Shown one piece after another: positions 24,258-35,490 of a DNA stretch of 64,000 nt. Origin of the DNA: Ulva prolifera (Eukaryota; Chlorophyta; Ulvophyceae; Ulvales; Ulvaceae); assembly GCA_023078555.1 (NCBI GenBank), contig CM041200.1, positions 8,362,807 to 8,426,806 of the forward strand, written 5' to 3'. The stretch's first letter is position 1, and every line of letters begins with the position of its first letter. The position numbers and the translations under genes are program-made. Under the pieces are notes generated by a model. The model did not search any database and was not told the origin of the DNA. It saw nothing but the letters and a program-made list of their open reading frames with translations.

Positions 24258-27200
24258 GGTAGGTGGGCACTTGAACGATGTGGTGGGGGTGGGACGGGAG
24301 GGTGAGCAGTTTTGCTTTGTGTGTTACACAAGACAAGGCAAAGGTGTGATTCTGTCGGTGCAAGGACGGACAGTGTCGAGAGGCAGGTACCGCCTCAGTA
24401 ATCATCACCGCAGCGCAAGCCTGTCGGTTGGTGTGGCCCTCAGGCGATGTGGGTGTCACAACATGTGGCGACCGTGCACGGAGGTAGCTGCTCCGCAGGT
24501 TCTGCGCGGCAGCAGCGGAGTCGGGGTAGCTGCATGTGGCTATGCATGGGTGTCATATGGAGCGCGTGATCCCGGCGTAATCTATTTGCACCGCGCGGGT
24601 TCGCAGTGGCGTCCGTGCCCTACCTTATTCTGGAACCTGCGATGGTGCATGAGTGGCCCGCCATGTTCGGACACCGATCAAGCAATCCGGAGCCGGGGAT
24701 TGATGTGCGGTGGAGAGAATTAATGTGAGTATAGCTGCATAGATGTGTACTGCGGTGGCATGCGACGCGTGCTGGCCGTGGAGCTTTTCGTGTGTGTTGG
24801 GCGAGCGCTTGAGATCCGAGTGTGATGGCCCTAGGAGATGTGAATGGCGGCACCAGATGAGGCATGGCTACCAGTGTGCCCGGTGCGCGTGTGATTTGAA
24901 GAGGTGCTCTGACAGAGCCCTGTACAGTGGTTTACGAATGGACTTGTACAATTGTAACTTGCCATGACCCGTCGAGGGTGCACGTGTGTGCTGACAGTCT
25001 CATGTAACGTCCTCGTCTGACCTCAGCAGGTTTCACCTGTCCTGTGTTGGCACCAAGGCTTGTCACATGCACTGCGCACCGTATGTGTTCTCACCTAGGC
25101 CTCTGTGCCACGCCGTGCGAAATCGCCGCGTGCTATCATGCTGCTTCAGCGCTGAAGCAGCATGCTAGCGGGAACCCAAGGCAGCTGCGTGGCGAGAAGC
25201 ATTTAGTGCCGTACGCGTAAGGCACCACCTGCGGCTCCATTCACAAGTAATGTATCACAACGAGCTGCGAGCCTGAACGTTGCTTCACAAACTTCTGCCT
25301 GATGTGCGTGCTGGTTTTCAGACGTGATTGACCTAGGTCTTCCATGGGCTTCTAACGGCGCATCCAATGCTCCCACCCAGTTCCCTCGCCACTGCAATTG
25401 CACCGTGGTGCTGCAGCTTGTCTTGTTGCCATGAAACATCTGCACGCGCATTTGCACGCAGGCTCGTTGGGCCGTGTCGTCAACATTGCAGCCATGGTAT
25501 CACACGTGTACACCGGCTCGGCACCCTGCCGCTGCACGACGCGGCGCTCTTGCGATGGCTGCAGCTGATTGATGCAGGTGGATCTGTCGCTCACACGGCG
25601 TGTCAGCCCAGCGTGAAGCAGACGGCGTTGCACGGACTCACGAAATGGCTGCGACACTGTGCGTGTGTGTGGCCGCATCGCACACAGAGCTGCGGGGTGG
25701 ATGTGCAGCACCAAGCTTGCAACCTGTGCGCATGCATGATCGTGAACGCAGGATCACGTCGTGAGGCGCGCGGCAGCGCTGTGTCACGGGGATAACGTCG
25801 GCGGCCGCGGCCGCTGTCGTGCGGTATGCATCTGTTTGAGGCGTCGTTAGCGGTCATGCCCGGATTAGTCCGAATACAACTGGACAAGCGTATCAGATGG
25901 GCGCGATGGATTGTCACGGCCTGCCTGCGCCCAGCACTGCGCTGCCAGTGCCCGCGGCGCAGCGGCGACCTCTCAAGCCTGACACGTGCCCATGCTCACA
26001 GGTAATCAAACGCCGCTCAGGCCGGGCTGTCGGCTGGGTTTAATCCCCATGATATGCCACCTATGGCTCTTCTGTTGGAGCAAAACCTGCTGTTCACACC
26101 AGTCGGGCGCCGCGCGCAGGGTGATCCGGAGGCATGCGATCGCTTGGCTCGGCATGCACGGCGTTTCCGGTGCGCGCCATGTGCCAGTCGGTACCACGTG
26201 TGCAGCGCGCGGGAAACGCCCATGACCCCATGAGAATTGCATCTGTGCCCCCTCTGTTTCGCCGGTCTTGTCCTGTGTCATGCTGAGGCCACGACCGGCG
26301 AAACAGAAGAAGCCTCTAAGGATTCTGCAACGATGGTGGAGTCAAGCATCAATCGAACTATGGGATGTGTTCTGTCTGTGCGGAGTCGCATGTTGCATAG
26401 ACACTCGCGATTGCAAGTTCCCGGAAATCCACCCAAGCCTCGACTCATGGCCACCACCGGACCAGCATGCACCGGAGCCATGGCACATTCGCATGCCACA
26501 TTCGCTGCATCACGATATCTGTGGCCAGCCCTGCGCGCATGCGGCGTGATCGATGCCCGACTCGTCCATCTTGTACGTAAAACCCATGCATAGCCATGGT
26601 CGGCCTCCACCGCGAAACTAGAGGAAACTTCATGCACAAGCTCCTTGAAAGTTCGCGGATCCGTCATCTCATGCATTGTCGGGCCCGAAAACTAGTGCGG
26701 CCAGCACACACCCGCGCACGAAACTCCTTCCTAGCTTCGCACTGGGCCGACCACTGCCTAGTGTGGCCGCCCACGTCCACGCCGCTGCAAGGACATCAAT
26801 TGGCGTATGCAACGATCCAACGTGCGGCCACAATCGGGTGTGCTGTGGCCGTTGAGACTAACACTGCGACGGCGCAAACGTATGCACACGGCATGCATGT
26901 CATCGGCACGCGTCGCACGAAGCTGCAGATTCCGATGCGCACGTGCGTGCGCACATCCGCCGACCCGCCATCGCACGATGTTCGCCAGACCTACTGACGC
27001 TGCGACCGCCCGGCAGCGTCTGCAGCTGCCGTGCATCCTGCGGCGCACAACATGCGTAGCACGCAGAATAATATTATATGATGCGCACGCGCAAATGGCC
27101 CATTCGTCTTCGAAGACGTACGGATCGTCCATGTACCACATGCACACAAACGCACACCCGTCAGCGTTGCCCCGCTTTGGGCGGCGGTCATGCTGTGGCT

Positions 27201-28470
27201 TAGCTGGGATGTATACATTATAATGCTGTGCGCTGCTGCGGATACCTACCTCGCCGAGGTTGTTCTTGTTACATATCATGCATGCATGCACAGAGCTCCG
27301 AGGGACGTCTTGGTGGCTGCGGTGCATTGGCCTTGTTCTGCGTCAGGTGACAGCAGCGGTGTGGGGCTTGCTTGTGTGCCTGTCCGAGTTCGATAAAGAA
27401 CCCCGAAGATGCACGCATGCATGCATGCTGCCTTTGCCTCTTGGTGCACATGATCTTGATGAACAGCTCTTGATTGTCACAGTCCCTGTTGCCTAGGCTG
27501 TAGGCAGCTGGCCGTCATATACAGCCGGAGGCAGGCCCTTGCGTTGCGCCCTAAGCCACGGCACAAGTGGAGCCCATGTTCGATCCTGGCTGCGGTACAC
27601 ACGCTCCTGAAGCAGGAAATGTGAGGCCTAGGTGTGCACAGCAGAATGGCCGGTGAGCGCGCAGCCACGTACGCCAGGGCCACGGCGGCCGTGACGCAGA
27701 CCATCTCTCGAGACATGACTCGGACTCGAACAAGAGGCCAGTGGGTGTTTGCGAGGTACAGGTAGCTTCCCTCTTTGTAATTATGAGAAAAGCCACCTGT
27801 ATCTCGCATACATTCGTATTCTTATCTATCTCCAGCAGGTGCGGCCTCCAGATGTGTGCAGCCTCTAGTGCGCATCTCCATATAGATGCGCATGCATGCG
27901 CAGAGGAGTTTGCATCCGACGCACCGCGACCGTTCTGCAGTGCTGGCGAGAGCGGCGTGCCGCCGCAGCATGTAGTGCCGATGCAATACGCTATCGCTCG
28001 CTGATTCGGAGTCACTGGCTTCCTGTGCCGCGGCGTGGCTTCCTGTGCGTGGCTTCCTGACGGTGAAGTTCCTGTCCCATGGTGCATGCTGCGCAGCTCC
28101 TGTTCAACGGGAAGCGCCGCACACACAAGTTGTGCGCGGCGCTACCCGCGGCCGGCCCCTTACCCGATCCGCCCGTATGGCGATTGTAAGGGCGCCGGCG
28201 GTCTGCCGCTATCTACGGGTGGATCAAACCCAGCCACGTAAGGGAGGCTAAGGGCCGCATAACGGCGAATAAGGGAGGCTCTACAGACGGGCTCAATAAC
28301 ATCAAATTTGATCCCGTCGGGCACACACAAAGCTAGATCATCACGCAGCCCCGACTCAGAATGTCAGGATGAGAGGAGTGCGCACCGAGCGATAGCAAGC
28401 GGTTGACTGCCAGTGCCGGGTGGGATATGGCCCCCCTGCTATAGCACACGCTGCGGCCGTGTGGGGAGGC
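24258..28470. other. No gene seen
   Basis: The first 700 bp are probably the 3' untranslated region of the Ala/Pro-rich gene. The remainder has CATG-rich sequence, the 28-bp palindrome, and a triple GGCTTCCTG near 28016-28060. Confidence 0.4.
25137..25164. repeat. 28-bp perfect palindrome
   Basis: Arms CATGCTGCTTCAGC and GCTGAAGCAGCATG with no loop; extends to 40 bp with two mismatches. Confidence 0.85.
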
Positions 28471-28515
28471 TGTGGCAATCCAGTGGTATGGCCGCTGTAC
28501 CACTGGATTGCTACA
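28471..28515. repeat. Hairpin element, most complete short copy
   Basis: A 45-bp near-perfect palindrome: arms TGTGGCAATCCAGTGGTA and TACCACTGGATTGCTACA (one mismatch in 18) around the loop TGGCCGCTG. Confidence 0.75.
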
Positions 28516-28862
28516 GAGGCCGGAGGGCTGTGGCTGAGGGCCGCTGAGCTGCCGAGCGGCCCGCCCACGCAGCCTTGTCTCGGGCGCAGGTGCGCCGGTG
28601 ATCGATTACCGATTACCGCCGTGGGTGGGCGTGCGTGCCACCAGTGGAGCACCCCAGCCCACCCGCGGATTCCAAAGACGGCCACACACACCTTGGCCAC
28701 ACACACCTCACGCCAGCGAGCGCACATATGCATGCATGAGCTGCAAGGCGCCTCCGGACAAGGCCAGAGATCTCAGCCTGCTGGCCACTGCCAGCCCTCC
28801 AGCCAATCAACCAGTCAATACATAATGCGCGCATGGCATGTATGTGATGCACCATACACCCT

Positions 28863-28931
28863 GTGAGCAATATGCATATGTGAGCAATACAATGCATATG
28901 TGAGCAATATGTGAGCAATATGTGAGCAATG
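28863..28931. repeat. TGTGAGCAATA tandem repeat
   Basis: Five copies of TGTGAGCAAT, spaced by ATGCATA-type or A-only linkers. Confidence 0.7.
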
Positions 28932-29248
28932 AATTGTCACTGTGATATTGCCTATTAAGGACTATACTGTCCCTGCGTTGTCCCGCCGCAGGTCCTAACG
29001 GTGTCCTCCTCCTGTCCTCCTGGGAACATATTAGGTCAGGATGTCCTTACTGTAAGGAAGAGTCCTTTTTCTCTTATTGAGTCCTAATTTTGTCCTTGCA
29101 TAAGGACAGGACAGAGCGGGTGCCCCAAATCCTCATTCGGCCCTTCTTCTCGCCTTATATTGTCTCTAAGCCCTATATAGGGATGGTGCAATGACGCAAC
29201 AAGGCCAGGGTAAGGACAACTCAGTGCTGGCAGTGAGATGCCGGGTGT

Positions 29249-29251
<3 letters not shown>
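28932..29251. other. AT-richer patch built on GTCCT
   Basis: GTCCT or its inverse AGGAC recurs about a dozen times in 200 bp (GTCCTCCT, AGTCCTTTTT, TAAGGACAGGAC). Lower GC than its surroundings. No frame. Confidence 0.5.

Positions 29252-29278
<27 letters not shown>
29252..29278. repeat. C27 homopolymer
   Basis: 27 consecutive C, followed by a CACTCACCCCTACACC-type stretch. Confidence 0.8.
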
Positions 29279-29279
<1 letters not shown>

Positions 29280-29533
29280 CATCCACTCACCCCTACACCC
29301 ACTCACGCACACCTCCCAACCACCTCCCAACGGGCACACCCACAGCGTGTGATTTCGTGTGTGCGGAAGGGGTGAGGGGGTCGCGAGGGCCGCGAGAGAG
29401 GGTGTCGGTGTGTCCCTGGTAGGACATGTCCACAGGCGGCGAGGCGGGCAGCCCGTGCCACAGCGCTGCGCAGCAAAGATGTTTTTGTGCATCGCTCAGA
29501 GATCTGCTCCGGCTGGCTGTGGCTTGGGTGCGT

Positions 29534-29571
29534 TGTGGCAATCCAGTGATGTAGCCGCCATGCCACTGGAT
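29534..29571. repeat. Hairpin element
   Basis: TGTGGCAATCCAGTGATG, then TAGCCGCCATGCCACTGGAT. Confidence 0.6.
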
Positions 29572-30005
29572 CGACGTGCAAGGATCCGGTGGCGCAGCGG
29601 TCGTGTCGCTGGATGGCCAAGGCATTGTGCGGGTGGCCACGCTGTTGAGCTCTCGAGCTGCTCGCCGCGGCGGTACCGCATACCGCGCGGCGGTACCGCA
29701 TACCGCACGTGCTGCCCGGCCGGCTCGCCGCCTCGCAACTTCCGCAGTCACACAGTCAGAGAGCACTGCAGTCTCAGCGCAGTTCTCCCTGGTGAGAGAA
29801 CACTGCAGCAGAACAACAACATTCGATCCACATTCGAAGGCAGGACGCACATGGAAATGGCCATGCATACAGTGCGAATGTGGATGGAAGGCAGGGTGTA
29901 CATGGAAATGGCCATGCTGAGCTGAAGGCCATGCTCATGGATCCGGATGAGAGGATATCAAGGTGAGTGGGATACCGGCTGGGCTGGGAAACCGTAGGCG
30001 GTCAT

Positions 30006-30035
30006 TTATTTTCGACAGGGTTATTTTCGACAGGG
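30006..30035. repeat. 15-bp exact tandem duplication
   Basis: TTATTTTCGACAGGG twice. Confidence 0.8.
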
Positions 30036-30550
30036 CGTTGCAAGCCTCACAAGCATCACAGGCAAGAGCACAGGAGGGGCACCTTGGAGGGGCACCTTCA
30101 CAGCAGCTTCCTGCACAGGTGCAGGTGCATGTGAGGGGTATGTTTGCCAGTGCCCCATGAGATAAGATGATCCTGATCATCTGCCCCAGTGATCACATCA
30201 TGAGGTACATGCACAACCTTGTAAAGCCCAATGAGGCCTGATGAACTGTTTGAAGAGTCAGGTATTATGTGGCACAAGGACGTCAGAGAGGAGTCAGAGA
30301 GGCCAGAGAGGAGTCAGAGAGGCGTGCTACACAGCACACAGCAGCATACAACCCGCATGCATTGTCACAGAAACACTTCAAGGTATCTCTAGCCGATCCG
30401 GCCAAACAATCACACCCCAAACGACGAAACACAACAACCCGCCTAAGCACACAAGCACCACACAAGCACCACAGTGCATGTGGAGGTGTGTGGATGCTTG
30501 TTGTGACTTGGGTTCGGGCGGATCGGTCATTGTTTGTGTGATTGCTTCCT

Positions 30551-30590
30551 GGCAGTGCTACCAGACCCTCCGGCTTGGTCCTTGTAACAC
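30551..30590 (-). repeat. Foldback terminus copy
   Basis: The minus strand reads GTGTTACAAGGACCAAGCC, then GGAGGGTCTGGTAGCACTGCC. The preceding 150 bp switch from CA-rich to GT-rich, as in the element at 8884-9323. Confidence 0.55.
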
Positions 30591-30675
30591 ACAAACACCA
30601 CGCCAGCACACAGCACACAGCACACACAGCACACCAATTTGTCTGCTCACTCGTTTGGCGTGCTTTCGGGCCCCT

Positions 30676-30717
30676 CTGGCTTTGCAAAGCCAGGACAAAG
30701 CTTTGTCCTTGTAACAC
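30676..30717 (-). repeat. Foldback terminus carrying two back-to-back perfect palindromes
   Basis: CTGGCTTTGCAAAGCCAG (30676-30693) and GGACAAAGCTTTGTCC (30693-30708) abut, then the family end CTTGTAACAC. It looks like a terminus copied onto itself. Confidence 0.65.
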
Positions 30718-30824
30718 AGCACGCCAGCACACAGCACACAGCCACTGCCACAGCCACAGCAGCCCCATCCCTTGACTGTGGCTGTGGCAATCCATTGAGC
30801 CCCGGCCCTTGACCATGGCTGTCC

Positions 30825-30861
30825 ATGGCAATCCAGTGATATGGCTGCTGTTCCACTGGAC
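30825..30861. repeat. Hairpin element
   Basis: ATGGCAATCCAGTGATATGG, then CTGCTGTTCCACTGGA. A partial left arm (TGTGGCAATCCATTGAG) lies 40 bp before at 30784. Confidence 0.6.
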
Positions 30862-31120
30862 CCTCGCACTGGACCCTTGCACCCTTGCACGTGACTTGGG
30901 TTGAGTGTGTGCACTCTAGAACTGTCATGCTGGCTGGCTGGCTGGCAGGCTTGCTTGCCATCACAGAGCAGACTTGGCAGCGCAGTGCAGCAGTTCACAC
31001 AGTGCATGCGACTATGCCCTTGAAGTTCTTATGCTTGTAAGACAATTCATGTTATTGCTGGGTTTGGTGGGTTTGGTGGGTTTGGTGGTGCACGTGGCTT
31101 CAGTGACAGACCTGCTGTCT

Positions 31121-31190
31121 GTTTGACAAGGACAAAGGCAGATGAGGCAGGTAGCAGGTCAGGCAGCAGAAGGCAGGTACTACCTGGTAG
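31121..31190 (+). repeat. Diverged foldback terminus
   Basis: TGACAAGGACAAAGGCAGAT, then GAGGCAGGTAGCAGG and a duplicated GGCAGGTACTACC; the first GTGTT is degenerate. Confidence 0.4.
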
Positions 31191-31317
31191 TACTGCCAAG
31201 AAAACCCCAATTGAAAACAAAGCAGAGAGCAGCTTGAGAATTTCCCTGCTGCCTGTGCAGGCTGTCCTGTGGAACTCTAGATCTACAGCTCACACTGCAC
31301 TACGGTCCCGGATTTAG

Positions 31318-31346
31318 GAGTTGTCAATGTCCAAATGGATACGGCT
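31318..31346 (+). repeat. Dispersed repeat GAGTTGTCAATGTCC, left part only
   Basis: GAGTTGTCAATGTCCAAATG, then GATACGGCT. The preceding CGGTCCCG also matches 54574. Confidence 0.5.
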
Positions 31347-31421
31347 ATGTAATCATGCATACATACATACAGCCCGGCCTAGTGCCATGACTGCGTGAGT
31401 GGATAAGCGTGTGTATTCCTG

Positions 31422-31460
31422 GCAACGGCTCGCTTCCCGGCCTCTGTCCTTTGTAACTAC
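31422..31460 (-). repeat. GTTACAAAGGACAG family terminus
   Basis: The minus strand reads GTAGTTACAAAGGACAGAGG, then CCGGGAAGCGAGCCGTTGCC, pairing well with 11503-11542. Confidence 0.55.
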
Positions 31461-31585
31461 ATACATACATACAGCTCACACTGCACTACCAGTGGTAGTC
31501 TACCACGCAGTTCCGGTTCCACTTTGGGTTTTGCATTGCCTGTGGTGCCTGCCTCGCCACCTTGATATTTTAAGGCCTGGCCGGG

Positions 31586-31631
31586 TGTGGCAATCCAGTA
31601 GTGAAGCGGTCAGGTCATGCCCGCGCTGATC
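31586..31631. repeat. Hairpin element, right arm degraded
   Basis: TGTGGCAATCCAGTAGTG is intact; the right arm is reduced to GATCCTC. Confidence 0.4.
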
Positions 31632-31907
31632 CTCTACAAGCAGACAGACTAGCATTCCATGGCCCCACATGACCCCAAACTTCTGATCTCGGACGTCTGG
31701 CTCAGCTGTCTGTTGCAGCAGTAAGGCATGCCGTGCTTTGCATATTAGTTCTTGAACGATGAAGGCAGAAGATTGAAATCTGCCTTGTCCTGCCTTACCT
31801 TGCATTGCCTGACAATCTCTTGCTTAGATTACAAGTTGAACAGTTTTGTAACTATTCAGTAAACGTGGGCTCCTGTCTAGATTTGGTTCTGCAGGCTTGG
31901 TGGTACT

Positions 31908-31950
31908 GTGTTACAAGGACAAAGGTGGCAGGCAGCACTGCAAGGTGGCC
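31908..31950 (+). repeat. Foldback terminus copy
   Basis: GTGTTACAAGGACAAAGG, then TGGCAGGCAGCACTGC. GCAGGCTTGGTGGTACTGTG occurs just before it and again at 31978-31997. Confidence 0.5.
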
Positions 31951-33047
31951 ACAGAAAGGTGGTGAGGAAGCAGGCTGCAGGCTTGGTGGTACTGTGCCAG
32001 TGCCTGCCTGTGCTGACATCAATGCTGAAGGAACACAGACTCTGTGTGTCTGCTAGTAACATCTGCTACTGACATCAGGTATATCATATTCATCCCGGAT
32101 ATGCCAGTGATAACTTACAGGCTGCAGTGGCAACTTACGGAACGAGGCCACAGCACACTGCACAGCCAATTACCTGACGCCCAATTACCTAACGCAAAGG
32201 CTGGATCAGGCTTTGCCTGTGCTTCATGGAAGATGGGATCAGCTTGCACTTGGCAAGTGCATCATCCTTGCAGGCCACTGATTGTCATAAGACCACAGGC
32301 CACACGCCATCATGATGATGCCTAAGTGCATCAGTCAGAGATGGATTAGTGCATAATTAATTATTGTGGCTACCTGCAACAGCAGAAGGGTGTGCATGCT
32401 CAGCTGTAGATGCGCAGTGCAACTTGCAATCTGCAAGATTGGAGAGCGAGGTCAAACTGCTGAGCCAAGTATGCGGGCGCACAGCCAGCACAACAAGATT
32501 TAGGTCATCAGCTGATTAATGGGAGGAAAGCCGTCTTGGCAACAAGATGTTGGTGACCGGCTGATCAATTGGAGGTCCTAGGAAACACGTTTTGTCGGAC
32601 AGCAGATCTCCAGAGAGCCGGAGTAGCGAGAAGTCTGGGTGCCTCCAAGACGAAAACTGCTAGGATTGAAGTGCCGGGATTCAGTCCACCCACTCACACG
32701 GCGGCAGCGGTCCCGTGCGGACAAACTTGATGCATGCGATGTCCTGATGTGTGGTTCTGGTGGTTTCAGGTGGCCCTGTGAGCCACGTGGCCACTGTCTA
32801 CAGCTGCATGCATCCCTACAGTAACACAAGGACATGTCTGCAGACTCGCAGCGCCGTACAAGTCTCCCAGGAACATATCACGGCACGACAGCGCCGAGGG
32901 TACATGCCTGGCTGAATACAAAGCCCAGTGTGACTGCTGACTGCTACTCAATCCAAATTCACTGACATGGCTGCCAAATCCTCCCTGCTACATCTAGTCA
33001 TAGTGGACAGTACCTGCAACTGTGGATCACTCAGCCCGCCTGTGCAT

Positions 33048-33142
33048 GTGTTACAAGGGCAAAGTAGGGGAGGCAGGTGGCTCCTGCAGGACAACCTGAG
33101 CCTGTGTGTTACAAGGACAAAGCAAGGCAGGTAGCACCTGTG
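33048..33142 (+). repeat. Two foldback termini in tandem
   Basis: GTGTTACAAGGGCAAAGT at 33048 and GTGTTACAAGGACAAAGC at 33106, the same orientation, 58 bp apart, each followed by GGCAGGTRGCWCC. Confidence 0.6.
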
Positions 33143-33186
33143 CCTGTGTATTAATTTATGCATGATTACATATATATAACATATAT

Positions 33187-33210
33187 GGCCTCTGTCCTTT
33201 GTAACTATAT
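33187..33210 (-). repeat. GTTACAAAGGACAG family terminus
   Basis: The minus strand reads ATAGTTACAAAGGACAGAGG, then CC; it sits in an AT-rich TATATA patch. Confidence 0.45.
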
Positions 33211-33913
33211 AACATATATGCATAGCCATATCCATACATGCAACAGATATCATTGATAAGTTATCACTGATAACTCGTCAGGGCACAGCCCTGTGTACAC
33301 ACTATGCAGCAAGCAGCTTCAGGTGAGCTTTAATCGTGCAGATGATTGGACCAGTGCTGTAATACTGAGCAATGCACAAGTGAGTAGGAAGATGAGTCAC
33401 GATCCTGTAGTCACTGTTTTTGGGCAACATGACATAAACCACGCGCTGTCAACGTGGCAGCCCTCCAACCAGTCAGCCTCCAGGCCGATGTCTGGGAGTG
33501 CTGGTGCCACCTTACGTAAAGAATTCACTCCCCGGCGCCACTTGTCGGCACCACTATGAACGCGATGTCATGGCATCGTGACTCAGTGCAGCAAGTTCGC
33601 GGCCCGCCCGGAAGAGTTTGATTAGGCCGATATCCTGCCCCTGGGGCGTCTGGTCTCAAAGATGCAGGGAGGATGTCCTACCACTGGCACACACATTGTC
33701 GGTGTTTGTGTTGTCGGGGTGGCGCTGGGCAGGCCAGCCCGGTCTGCGATGATTAAATGGAGCTCATGGTACTGTCGCCGCGATGCATGGTGTTCGCCTG
33801 GCAGGATAGGTCTGCGGGCCAACAGCTGCGGTGGCGTGCGACCAGTATGCAGTGACTGAGTGACCTCGCCTCTGCATGCACAAAGTCTGCGCACCGCAGA
33901 CTGCTGTGGTGGT

Positions 33914-33922
33914 GTGGCTCTG
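33914..33922. repeat. Left target-site duplication of the Mutator-like element
   Basis: GTGGCTCTG, identical to 35305-35313. Confidence 0.87.
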
Positions 33923-35304
33923 CGACCTCCTTATCGCGACCCCCCGCGGATGGGTCACAGCGTCATGCTTCGTACTTGGCGAACCGAGCATGACGGTGTC
34001 TCCGTCGGGCCAACAGCGCGCAGGCAACAACCCGGTGGGGCCCCATGGGGGCGCCTTTGCCATGGCTGCAGTCACAAGCAAGTAGTACGTTGCTCATAGC
34101 GGATGTGACGTTGCATAGTTGACTAGATGAAGGCTGTGTTGCCGGGCTATTTGCAGCAGCATGTGCTGTCTCATCGTCCAGGCTGCGTATGCTCTTCAAC
34201 AGAGCTGTGAGATACTGTAGACACACTCAAGTATGATTGAATTATTGTCGGCCCGATGTTTACCGAATAGCTGCGTACGAGCGGCAGTATCTCGATATAG
34301 TTGCGCTAGTGCTAACAGCAGAAGGTTGCCTTTCCTCAAGCCGGACAGCATCGGTAGATATACGACATCGAATTACGCCTTCATACATGTTATCCTTGCT
34401 GCATCACACGGGGCTTGTTGTATACCGATTGCCGCAGCCTGCGAGATACTCCAGCCGCGAGATTGTACATGCTTCATGTAACATGAGACCACATATACAT
34501 GGCCTCTGAAATCATGAACTTTGTTATCATTGCTGCTCTTTTATTCGTTGATATCATGGGTGATTTCCGCTGGTGACCGCGTCTTGTTCGAGGTACTTAC
34601 ACGTTGGCCAACAATGGCCCATGCCAACTATTCGCTGCAATGGCCGATGAGACTATGAAGTTGGCAAGAAAAATCTCTGCCGTACCACGGCTGCATTAGC
34701 GCTTGCTGAGCTGCGTAGAAGCGAAAATAAGCCTTTGTCAAGCAATCAATCTTTGTCTTGCAGCCCACGCCGGCCAGACAGTGCAACACAAGCATAGACG
34801 TAATGCTGCATGCCGCTTGGTTCAATGCCTCCAAAGATGAATCTAGCGAAATCGTAACAAGCAATCGTCTTGTGACGATACGTTCAATGGATGGTAAGCA
34901 TCGACTTTGACTACGCAATGTGCGACGGTCCCTGAAAAGCCCAAGCACACGCGACACAGAAAATCATGCATAAATAAGTACCTGTCAAAGATACCCCGAA
35001 CTGGTTACAGGATATCATTGTGTTTGAAAGCGGGCCGTTCCAGGCTGCAGGCTCCGCCGCTGAGGGCACGGGTTGCATTTGCTCGACCAGTGCAGTTGCG
35101 CGGCGCTGATAACATCCGCATAGCAGTACGGATCGTTTGCGTTGCGTGTGACTTCAATTATTTCTATAGCGCACAGCCACGGCGCCAGGGCCACCGCGAC
35201 GGCGAGTCGAAACTGCGCGCAGAGGCCATGCCGTCATGCTCGGTTCGCCAAGTACGAAGCATGACGCTGTGACCCATCCGCGGGGGGTCTCGATAAGGAG
35301 GTCG
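33923..35304. mobile_element. Mutator-like non-autonomous DNA transposon, 1382 bp, with 9-bp target duplication
   Basis: The 74-bp terminal inverted repeats (33923-33996 and 35231-35304) differ at only one or two bases; they start CGACCTCCTTATCG and end GAGCATGACGG. A perfect direct repeat GTGGCTCTG flanks the element (33914-33922 and 35305-35313). A 9-bp duplication with long inverted repeats is the hallmark of Mutator-like elements. Inside, a 109-codon minus frame (34957-34628) reads protein-like but matches no transposase I know, so I call the copy non-autonomous. It landed directly beside a TGTGGCAATCCAGTG hairpin element. Confidence 0.87.
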
Positions 35305-35313
35305 GTGGCTCTG
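35305..35313. repeat. Right target-site duplication of the Mutator-like element
   Basis: GTGGCTCTG; the hairpin element beginning TGGCAAGTCCAGTG follows at once. Confidence 0.87.
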
Positions 35314-35490
35314 TGGCAAGTCCAGTGATATGGCAGCTACATGTCACTAGTCAGTACTGGATCCTCAGGTGCTGGTGCTGGTGACATGCAATTGCAAGGC
35401 TTGCAATTGCACGTCACCAGCACCAGCACCAGCACGTCACCAGAAGCTATACCACTGGATCATCTAGAGGCCATCTCACTGGACTGCCAC
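35313..35490. repeat. Nested hairpin element with a 30-bp internal stem
   Basis: Outer arms GTGGCAAGTCCAGTGATATG (35313) and CCATCTCACTGGACTGCCAC (to 35490) enclose inner ATCCAGTG-type arms. At the centre is a 30-bp stem with one mismatch: 35368-35397 pairs with 35401-35430 around GGC. The stem is made of GGTGCTGGTGCTGGTGAC and TGCAATTGCAA. It directly follows the Mutator-like element. Confidence 0.75.

Noticed and set aside
22504-24459. A 460-codon plus frame and a 438-codon minus frame
   Set aside because: Both are shadows of the exon at 22800-24248, with Arg/Pro/Thr/His-heavy composition.
27575-27590. GTTCGATCC as a tRNA T-loop
   Set aside because: No acceptor, D or anticodon stems could be built around it.
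31058-31090. GGGTTTGGT repeat as a telomere
   Set aside because: Only three 9-bp units, not a TTTAGGG-type plant or algal telomere.
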